Shown here: positions 1 to 4,684 of the stretch, one piece after another | Position numbering within the stretch: the stretch's first letter is position 1 | Layout of the letters: every line of letters starts with the position of its first letter | Assembly (NCBI GenBank): GCA_023399105.1 | Contig: JAEWQT010000054.1 | Span: forward strand, 1 to 5,908 | Length of the DNA stretch: 5,908 bases | From: Pseudomonadota bacterium | Lineage (GTDB): Bacteria > Pseudomonadota > Gammaproteobacteria > Pseudomonadales > Oceanobacteraceae | Reading direction: 5' to 3' | The notes under the pieces: model-generated | The model's database searches: none | Seen by the model: the letters and a program-made list of their open reading frames with translations, nothing else | Told to the model about the DNA's origin: nothing | Program-made: the position numbers and the translations under genes

Positions 1-100
1 TGGTGGTGTACAAGGGGGCGTAAGGGCTGCCTTCCGCATCGGCATGACGACGATTATGAATAATGCGGGTGGCATCGCCCTGGGTTGGTTTTTCGCTCAT
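1..100 (-). CDS. Cys/Met-metabolism PLP-dependent enzyme (cystathionine gamma-synthase-like), N-terminal fragment
   Basis: Only the first 33 codons are inside the window; the gene continues past base 1. The ATG (98-100) is preceded by AGGAA with a 5-nt spacer (106-110), a good ribosome binding site. The peptide begins MSEKPTQGDATRIIHNRR and continues through GSPYAPLYTT. A Thr-Arg-x-Ile-His stretch followed by a Pro-Leu-Tyr-x-Thr stretch is the usual N-terminus of the Cys/Met-metabolism PLP family (cystathionine gamma-synthase, cystathionine lyases, methionine gamma-lyase, O-acyl-homoserine sulfhydrylases). These are cytoplasmic fold-type I PLP enzymes of transsulfuration and methionine metabolism. 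The catalytic lysine and substrate-specificity residues lie outside the window, so the exact reaction cannot be told. It is in the same orientation as the upstream yqaA, 69 bp away, and could be read through from that operon or have its own promoter. Confidence 0.6.
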   Translation of the reverse strand, partial: MSEKPTQGDATRIIHNRRHADAEGSPYAPLYTT

Positions 101-128
101 GAATATTCCTGTTTATTTCTGATGTCAT

Positions 129-170
129 GGCCAGAAAATCGACAACTTTCCGCGTGATTTTGCCCTGGCC
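129..170 (-). other. Bulged stem-loop between yqaA and the PLP enzyme gene
   Basis: GGCCAG (129-134) pairs with CTGGCC (165-170), and the adjacent AAAATC (135-140) pairs with GATTTT (156-161). This gives 12 base pairs with a 3-nt bulge (162-164) and a 15-nt loop (141-155). In the minus-strand transcript the stem starts on the last base of the yqaA stop codon. No run of U follows the stem, so it is not a standard intrinsic terminator. It might slow or partly end transcription, or protect or process the mRNA between the two genes. The pairing is read directly from the sequence; any role is inferred. Confidence 0.4.
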
Positions 171-628
171 TACTCCACCACATAATCAAACCCGGCTACC
201 AGCACCGCGTAACGAGCGGCTTTGCCAATAGCGACCAATAATAAAAATAACGGGAAATTCGCGCGTAATACGCCGGCCACTAAGGTTAACGGGTCACCGA
301 TAATCGGCAGCCAGGCGAATAACATACTCCAGATACCGTAGTGATCGAACCAGCGCTCGGCTTGTTGCCAGCGGTCACGCGACTGGCGCGACTGTACCCA
401 GTCGCGGGCGTAATAGCCGAGCCAGTAATTCAGTACGCCGCCAAGGGTATTGCCCACGGAAGCCACTACCCATAACCACAGCGGGCTTTCGCCCTGGCTG
501 AGCAGTAATAACAGCAGCCAGGCTGAGCCCATTGGCAGCAGACTGGCCGACAGAAACGCCAGCACAAACAGGCCGGCGTAACTGAGCAGAAACGGATGGT
601 TGGTTAATTCCGTCAGGAATTCAGCCAT
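170..628 (-). CDS. yqaA: YqaA family membrane protein (DedA/SNARE-associated-like)
   Basis: A 152-residue inner-membrane protein close in length to E. coli YqaA (about 142 aa). Hydrophobic segments lie at roughly residues 14-44, 50-72, 100-120 and 124-147. The family signature is visible as GNTLGGVLNYWLGYYAR (59-75), followed by WLPIIGDPLTLVAGVLR (106-122). The latter is the conserved Pro/Gly re-entrant region of the DedA/VTT superfamily, here with Gly-Asp where most DedA proteins have Arg-Thr, as is typical of the YqaA branch. DedA-superfamily proteins have been linked to lipid-carrier or phospholipid translocation and membrane homeostasis; the specific substrate of YqaA is not established. 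The ATG lies 6 bp after the nfeD stop, with a weak AAAGG (639-643) 10 nt upstream, so translation is probably coupled to nfeD. It is the third gene of the qmcA-nfeD-yqaA run. Confidence 0.85.
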   Translation of the reverse strand: MAEFLTELTNHPFLLSYAGLFVLAFLSASLLPMGSAWLLLLLLSQGESPLWLWVVASVGNTLGGVLNYWLGYYARDWVQSRQSRDRWQQAERWFDHYGIWSMLFAWLPIIGDPLTLVAGVLRANFPLFLLLVAIGKAARYAVLVAGFDYVVE

Positions 629-634
629 GGTGTG

Positions 635-1093
635 TCAGCCTTTGGCTTTTACCCACAGCACGCCCACATCCGCCCGCACCACTTCCACCAGCGTGCCGGC
701 AGTGAGTGGTTGTTCACTCTTCACTTGCCAGCGCACGCCGGAATACGGATGTTCGCAACCGCCCAGGGCATTCACATCCTGTTCCAGCACAAATTCGTGG
801 CGGGTAAAGTCATTCTCCACCGGCTGACGCTGAATATAGTTGTTCTGCAGGTTGCGCAGGGGCTTCCATAACACCAGCGCCAGAATGCTGGTTAGTAAGG
901 CATTACTCCACAGCGCGACCATCATGGTGGCGGGTAGTAATCCGATGTGCATGAGCAGACCGGTTATCACCAGCGATACACCCAGAAACAGCAACACAAA
1001 GGTCGCAAAACCTAAAATGGCCACTTCAATAATGAGTGCGCCGACACCAACAACCAGCAAAAATTTTGGCAAATGCTGCAGAATAAATTCCAT
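635..1093 (-). CDS. nfeD: NfeD family protein (YbbJ-like partner of QmcA)
   Basis: A 152-residue short-form NfeD protein, the same length class as E. coli YbbJ. Three membrane segments occupy about residues 9-27, 29-50 and 56-78, with the glycine- and leucine-rich pattern common in NfeD. After a basic and polar linker, a soluble C-terminal domain (about 95-150) ends in a YSGVRWQVKS...L..GT.VEVV...G..L.V pattern, the small OB-fold beta-barrel typical of this family. It lacks the long N-terminal ClpP-like protease domain of NfeD1a proteins. NfeD proteins are encoded next to SPFH proteins across bacteria and archaea and are thought to act with them in the membrane. That fits here: nfeD starts 3 bp after the qmcA stop codon, with AAGG about 8 nt upstream of the ATG inside the end of qmcA. 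Co-transcription and translational coupling are likely. Confidence 0.9.
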   Translation of the reverse strand: MEFILQHLPKFLLVVGVGALIIEVAILGFATFVLLFLGVSLVITGLLMHIGLLPATMMVALWSNALLTSILALVLWKPLRNLQNNYIQRQPVENDFTRHEFVLEQDVNALGGCEHPYSGVRWQVKSEQPLTAGTLVEVVRADVGVLWVKAKG

Positions 1094-1096
1094 AGA

Positions 1097-2035
1097 TCAG
1101 GCCTTCTGGTTCATGGCGTGAATAATGGCCATGCCCTGTGCCACCAGCGAGCTGGCATCGGTGGCGTTATCCGGCAGCAGCACCACTGAAGATTCTTTGG
1201 CGATGGCTTGTTTGGCTTCAATGGCTTTGGTGGCCAGGTCAAGCTGAATGGCTTTCTGACCCTCAACGGTATTCGCCGCGTCACCGATTTTACGCAGTGC
1301 TTCAGCCTTGGCCGCCGCGACGGCCAGAATGGCTTTGGCTTCACCTTCGGCGTTCAGAACCTGTTCGGTTTTATCGGCTTCCGCCGCCAGTACCTGTGCC
1401 TGCTTGGCACCTTCGGCCACGTTAATAGCCGCCTGACGATTACCTTCGGATTCCAGAATCTGCGCACGTTTTACCCGCTCGGCTTTCATCTGCGCTTCCA
1501 TCGCATCCATCACCGAACGTGGCGGGGTAATGTCTTTAATTTCATAGCGCATTACCTGAATACCCCAGGGCTCTGCCGCTTCGTTAATGGCCTGCACAAT
1601 GTTGATATTCAGTGTGGCGCGTTCTTCAAAGGTACGGTCGAGTTCCAGCTTGCCCAGTTCGGAACGCATGGTGGTCTGCGCCAGTTGGGTGACGGCAAAA
1701 ATATAGTCGTCCACACCGTAGGTGGCTTTGTACGGGTCGAGTACGCGGAAATACAGTACGCCATCCACACTCAGGGTGATGTTGTCGCGGGTAATGGCGG
1801 ATTGGCTCGGCACATCAATGGCCTGTTCTTTCAGGCTGCGGTCGCCGGCCACGCGGTCGATAAAGGGCACAATAAAATTCAGACCGGCTTCTTTGGTAGC
1901 CAAATACTTGCCAAAACGCTCAACCAGCCAGGCGCGGTTTTGCGGTACAAAGACGATGCTTTTCTTCAGCACCACCACCACGAAAATCAGCAAAAAGGCT
2001 TCAACTGAGAAGATCATATTCAGGAGGGATTCCAT
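1097..2035 (-). CDS. qmcA: QmcA, SPFH/stomatin-like inner-membrane protein (paraslipin type)
   Basis: A 312-residue protein matching the E. coli QmcA class (about 305 aa). One N-terminal membrane segment (about 8-30) is followed by the SPFH/Band 7 domain (about 30-185). The domain includes LVERFGKY (37-44), DVPSQSAITRDNITLSVDG (74-92), a YGVDDY element (106-111) and the highly conserved QTTMRSELGKLELD stretch (120-133) leading to WGIQVMRYEIKDITPP (157-172). A long Ala/Glu/Lys/Gln-rich helical region (about 180-280) should form the coiled coil used for oligomerisation, and a short hydrophobic tail ends the protein. SPFH proteins form large membrane-bound oligomers that organise microdomains and, in E. 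coli, associate with the FtsH-HflKC quality-control system. The ATG is supported by AAGGAA (2044-2049) with an 8-nt spacer; an in-frame Met at residue 7 has no such site. It is the first gene of the operon with nfeD and yqaA. Confidence 0.93.
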   Translation of the reverse strand: MESLLNMIFSVEAFLLIFVVVVLKKSIVFVPQNRAWLVERFGKYLATKEAGLNFIVPFIDRVAGDRSLKEQAIDVPSQSAITRDNITLSVDGVLYFRVLDPYKATYGVDDYIFAVTQLAQTTMRSELGKLELDRTFEERATLNINIVQAINEAAEPWGIQVMRYEIKDITPPRSVMDAMEAQMKAERVKRAQILESEGNRQAAINVAEGAKQAQVLAAEADKTEQVLNAEGEAKAILAVAAAKAEALRKIGDAANTVEGQKAIQLDLATKAIEAKQAIAKESSVVLLPDNATDASSLVAQGMAIIHAMNQKA

Positions 2036-2043
2036 AACCTTGA

Positions 2044-2049
2044 TTCCTT
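2044..2049 (-). promoter_or_regulatory. Ribosome binding site of qmcA
   Basis: On the minus strand this reads AAGGAA, 8 nt before the ATG at 2033-2035. It decides the qmcA start in favour of the first Met over the second at codon 7. A closer AAGG (2038-2041) sits only 2 nt from the ATG and is too near to serve. Confidence 0.6.
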
Positions 2050-2080
2050 GTAGGTAATAGTCAGTACGCTATTGCGCGCG

Positions 2081-2099
2081 CGGCAGTCTAACACTGCCG
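2081..2099. repeat. Perfect 7-bp inverted repeat with 5-nt spacer in the divergent promoter region
   Basis: CGGCAGT (2081-2087) and ACTGCCG (2093-2099) are exact inverted copies around CTAAC. On DNA this is a plausible dimeric operator located 46 bp upstream of the qmcA start and 108 bp upstream of the proposed hydrolase start. As RNA it could form a strong short hairpin. No U tract follows on either strand, so it is not a normal intrinsic terminator. The symmetry is directly visible; regulatory use is inferred. Confidence 0.4.
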
Positions 2100-2206
2100 G
2101 CTGGTGGGGCAAACCGGGTCAGCGGGTAATTCCGGCCAGCATCTGGCGTAAACGTCCCTTACCTTCCGATGGGTTGCCTGCGCACAATGCGGCTTTACCC
2201 AACCGG

Positions 2207-3133
2207 ATGCCCGCTATGTTGTCGTACGCCTGGAATACCCTGATCAGCCCCTTCACCGGCGACGTGGGCGCCATTGCCCTGGACGAACTGCAGCGCCGTC
2301 ATGAAATGCCCGATTCCCGCTACCTGGAACTGCAGGGCATGCGCGTGCATTACCGCGATGTGAACAATACCGGCAATCCGGCCGCGCCGGTGGTGATTAT
2401 GCTGCACGGTATTTTTGCTTCGCTGCATACCTGGAACGACTGGACGGATAGTTTCAGCCAGCATTTTCGCGTCATCAGCATTGATAATCCGAACTTCGGT
2501 TTAACCGGCCCGCACCCGCAAGGTATGCGCAAACATCTGTACAGCGATTTTCTGAATGACTTTACCGATGCGCTGGGCATTCAGCAGGCGCACATGGTGG
2601 GCAATTCACTGGGCGGCTGGATGAGCTGGGAATTTGCCGCACGCTTTCCGCATAAAGTGAGCAAAGTGATTCTGCTCGACAGCGCTGGTTTCTTCTTTAT
2701 GCCGCCCATGGTGCTGCTGAGCATGGGGCTGCCGCTGGGTGGGTGGCTGGCGGCGCGCACGCCGATTCCGCGCCAGGCACTGTACGCCATTGTGCGCACC
2801 ACCTATGGCCGTAAAGAGCGGCTGCAGAAGCCGGTGATGGACCGTTATTACGACTTATTAATGCGCCCCGGTAATCGCGCCGCTGCCGCTGCGGTGCTGC
2901 GCTTTATCCGCAACCGTGCCGGCTTTGATACCCGCCCGTTGCAGCAGGTAAAACAACCGGTGCTGGTGATGTGGGGCAAAAATGATGGCTGGATTCCGGT
3001 GGCGCATGTGGAGAAATTCCGTCAGGCATTGCCGCAGGCCGAAAGCGCGATTTACGACGACTGCGGCCATATGCCGATGGAAGAAATTCCGCAACGCAGC
3101 GCCGTCGACGCGCTGCGCTTTTTGCAGCAATAA
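2207..3133 (+). CDS. Alpha/beta hydrolase fold protein
   Basis: From the ATG at 2207 the product has 308 residues and no clear signal peptide. The core fold begins at a YLELQGMRVHYRD strand pair (about 39-51). The oxyanion-hole His-Gly is at 67-68 (LHGIFAS). The nucleophile elbow is Gly-Asn-Ser-Leu-Gly (132-136) with catalytic Ser134, the acid is Asp260 in WGKNDGW, and the base is His288 in DCGHMPMEE. A hydrophobic cap region lies between about 158 and 240. The layout is like MhpC or epoxide-hydrolase-type enzymes, but the substrate cannot be inferred; esterase, C-C hydrolase and lipase-like activities are all possible. The start is uncertain: ATG codons at 2207 and 2216 and upstream TTG codons (2072, 2174) are all in frame, and none has a good Shine-Dalgarno site. 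I chose 2207 because the sequence before it is unlike the family. The gene is divergent from qmcA and ends 6 bp from the convergent mocR stop, with no terminator seen in between. Confidence 0.85.
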   Translation: MPAMLSYAWNTLISPFTGDVGAIALDELQRRHEMPDSRYLELQGMRVHYRDVNNTGNPAAPVVIMLHGIFASLHTWNDWTDSFSQHFRVISIDNPNFGLTGPHPQGMRKHLYSDFLNDFTDALGIQQAHMVGNSLGGWMSWEFAARFPHKVSKVILLDSAGFFFMPPMVLLSMGLPLGGWLAARTPIPRQALYAIVRTTYGRKERLQKPVMDRYYDLLMRPGNRAAAAAVLRFIRNRAGFDTRPLQQVKQPVLVMWGKNDGWIPVAHVEKFRQALPQAESAIYDDCGHMPMEEIPQRSAVDALRFLQQ

Positions 3134-3139
3134 ATCCAC

Positions 3140-4552
3140 TCAGAGGAGCGTTGCGGCCAGCTGGCCTATTTGCTGTAAGGCCTGCCGGCGTTCCGGTGTC
3201 CAGGGATGGGCAAAGCTGATGCGCAGACAACTGCCGAACTGGCCGGTGGTGGTGAACAAGCGCCCGGGCATAATCACAATACCGTGCCGCAGCGCCTGGT
3301 TATAAAGCACTTGTGTATCGATGCTCGCCGGCAATTCAACCCACAGGGTTAATCCGCCCTGCGGCTGGCTGACGTTGGTCGACAGTGGCCACTCACTTAA
3401 CGCACTCAACAGCTGGGCTTTTTGTTCGTGCAGACGATAATGCTGGCGACGCAAATGGGCCTGATAACTGCCATCGGCCAGAAAATCGGCCAGCCCTTGC
3501 TGTACCGCTCGTCCGGTCGCCAGTTGGGTGACCAGTTTGAGTTGCACAATTTGCCGGTGCCAGCGCCCGCCCGCAATCCAGCCCAGGCGTAAATCCCGCG
3601 ACAGGGTTTTGGAAAAAGAGCTGCACAGAATCACCCGGCCGTCCGGGTCGTGGGCTTTTAACGGATCCGGCGGATCCAGCAGCGCCGTATCGGCATAAAT
3701 ATCATCTTCAATCAGGGTCAGATCATACTGCCCGGCCAGGGCCAGCAACCGTTGCCGGGAGTGCGCCGGCATCCGTGCGCCCGTTGGTGTGGAAAACGCC
3801 GGCGAGATCACACAGGCGGTTACCGGCCAGCGCTGCAGAACCTGTTCCAGGGCATCCATATTCAGACCATCCACCGGCGATGAGGGCACTTCCACCACCT
3901 GCAATTGCAGCTGCTCCAGCAGTTGCAGTACGCCGTAAAACCCAGGCGCTTCCACGGCCACCACGTCTCCTGGCCGGCAACAGGCCATCAACGCCAGAAA
4001 CAGAGCATTCTGACAGCCGGCCGTGATGCACAAATCGGCTGCCTGCAGGTGACACCCGCGCAGATTAAGGCGCCGCGCCAGCTGCTCCCGCAACGCCGGT
4101 AAGCCTTCCGGATCATCGTATTGCTGCGCACTGTCCCCCCGCGCCCGCCGCAACGCCCGGCCGATGGCGCGGTTCAGTTCGGTCACACCGGGTAAGGTTT
4201 CCGTACTGTGCGCGGCCGCTGGCAACACATCAAACGCCGCACCCCGGCGCATAATATCGAGCAGCAACTCCGACACCGTAACCGCAGCCGGCGGCATTAA
4301 CTGACTTAATACCTGAGGCGGTGAACGCTCAGGGCCAGACCAAATAACATAAAAACCCGACTTGGGCCGCGCCTCAATTACCCCTTGCGCCTCCAGACGG
4401 CGCAGCGCGTGAAGAACGGTTGCCTTCGACAGTCGGTACTGCCGGCACAGTGCCAGCACCGAGGGCAAGCGCCCGCCTGCGGGAATACGCTGCGAGTGAA
4501 TACTCTGCAACAGCGTCTGTTCCAATTGCTGATACTGAAACGATGCAGCCAT
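3140..4552 (-). CDS. MocR-family transcriptional regulator (GntR winged helix fused to class I aminotransferase domain)
   Basis: From the ATG at 4550-4552 the product has 470 residues, the usual length for MocR regulators. Residues about 6-70 form the GntR-type winged helix, including GGRLPSVLALCRQYRLSKAT (26-45) and the wing Arg-Pro-Lys-Ser-Gly-Phe (62-67). A linker leads to a fold-type I PLP domain. There PAFSTPTGARMP stands for the usual NPTG loop, LIEDDIYAD (280-288) carries the Asp expected to bind the pyridine nitrogen, and SFSKTLSRDLRLGW (312-325) carries the PLP lysine Lys315. MocR proteins usually sense PLP or an amino compound and control vitamin B6, GABA, taurine or amino-acid genes; the effector here is unknown. 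Both this ATG and one five codons upstream (4567) have Shine-Dalgarno-like sites inside a triplicated 15-bp repeat. I prefer 4552 because its GGAGG is stronger, but 4567 (475 residues) is equally open. It is divergent from ccoG, and autoregulation would be typical of the family. Confidence 0.88.
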   Translation of the reverse strand: MAASFQYQQLEQTLLQSIHSQRIPAGGRLPSVLALCRQYRLSKATVLHALRRLEAQGVIEARPKSGFYVIWSGPERSPPQVLSQLMPPAAVTVSELLLDIMRRGAAFDVLPAAAHSTETLPGVTELNRAIGRALRRARGDSAQQYDDPEGLPALREQLARRLNLRGCHLQAADLCITAGCQNALFLALMACCRPGDVVAVEAPGFYGVLQLLEQLQLQVVEVPSSPVDGLNMDALEQVLQRWPVTACVISPAFSTPTGARMPAHSRQRLLALAGQYDLTLIEDDIYADTALLDPPDPLKAHDPDGRVILCSSFSKTLSRDLRLGWIAGGRWHRQIVQLKLVTQLATGRAVQQGLADFLADGSYQAHLRRQHYRLHEQKAQLLSALSEWPLSTNVSQPQGGLTLWVELPASIDTQVLYNQALRHGIVIMPGRLFTTTGQFGSCLRISFAHPWTPERRQALQQIGQLAATLL

Positions 4553-4594
4553 AGGGCCTCCAACCATAGGGCCTCAAAGCATAGGGCCTCCAAT
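4550..4594 (-). repeat. Three tandem 15-bp direct repeats over the mocR translation start
   Basis: Copies lie at 4550-4564, 4565-4579 and 4580-4594. All share the core CATAGGGCCTC and differ only in the last 4 bases (CAAC, AAAG, CAAT). On the minus strand each copy reads (G)GAGG-CCCT-ATG, so each holds a Shine-Dalgarno-like site and an ATG. Because 15 is a multiple of three, all three ATGs are in one frame. Each core also contains the hyphenated palindrome AGGGCCT. The copy farthest upstream starts ATG-CTT-TGA, a two-codon reading frame. Direct repeats near the start are known operator arrangements for MocR regulators such as GabR, so an autoregulatory operator is plausible. Recent slipped-strand duplication of the start region is the alternative. 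Confidence 0.75.
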
Positions 4595-4606
4595 CTGTAC
4601 CTATTA

Positions 4607-4635
4607 TTTTTAATTTTTTTATGCCTGAACCTCAA
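4607..4635 (-). promoter_or_regulatory. Possible mocR promoter
   Basis: On the minus strand TTGAGG (4630-4635) and TAAAAA (4607-4612) are 17 bp apart, each matching 4 of 6 bases of the sigma-70 consensus, with an A/T-rich spacer. Transcription would start near 4600, putting all three 15-bp repeats at the very 5' end of the transcript. This is the best candidate in the 4595-4684 gap but is weak. For ccoG on the plus strand, TATTAT (4602-4607) resembles a -10 box but has no matching -35, and I saw no FNR/ANR-type TTGAT-N4-ATCAA site in this gap. Confidence 0.25.
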
Positions 4636-4673
4636 GCTTAATCTGGCGTACCCTGCACCCGGATTCCCGTCCT

Positions 4674-4679
4674 GAGAGG
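4674..4679 (+). promoter_or_regulatory. Ribosome binding site of ccoG
   Basis: GAGAGG lies 5 nt before the ATG at 4685-4687 and supports that codon as the ccoG start. Confidence 0.6.
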
Positions 4680-4684
4680 TTCCC

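Larger units (their letters stand above)
2036..2206. other. Divergent intergenic region between qmcA and the alpha/beta hydrolase gene
   Basis: This 171-bp stretch must hold the promoter of the qmcA operon and probably that of the hydrolase. I could not find a convincing -35/-10 pair on either strand. The visible landmarks are the qmcA ribosome binding site, an alternating GC tract (2074-2082) and a 7-bp inverted repeat immediately after it (2081-2099). A reading frame in phase with the hydrolase stays open back to a TTG at 2072, but its 45 predicted residues do not look like part of the enzyme. Confidence 0.5.

Noticed and set aside
1208..2008. A 266-codon open frame on the plus strand opposite qmcA
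   Set aside because: It lies wholly antisense to a strongly recognisable SPFH gene, has a low-complexity Phe/Gly/His-rich translation, no family motif and no ribosome binding site. It is a codon-bias shadow.
2074..2082. Alternating GC tract as a possible Z-DNA or regulatory element
   Set aside because: Nine bases is too short to mean anything in a GC-rich genome.
3155..3166. Perfect 12-bp palindrome GGCCAGCTGGCC near the convergent hydrolase/mocR junction
   Set aside because: It lies inside the mocR coding sequence, has no loop or T tract, and a single GC-rich palindrome of this length is weak evidence for a terminator or binding site.
4607..4620. T-rich run on the plus strand as a terminator tail
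   Set aside because: No stable GC hairpin stands directly before it and no plus-strand gene ends upstream. It more likely reflects promoter A/T richness.
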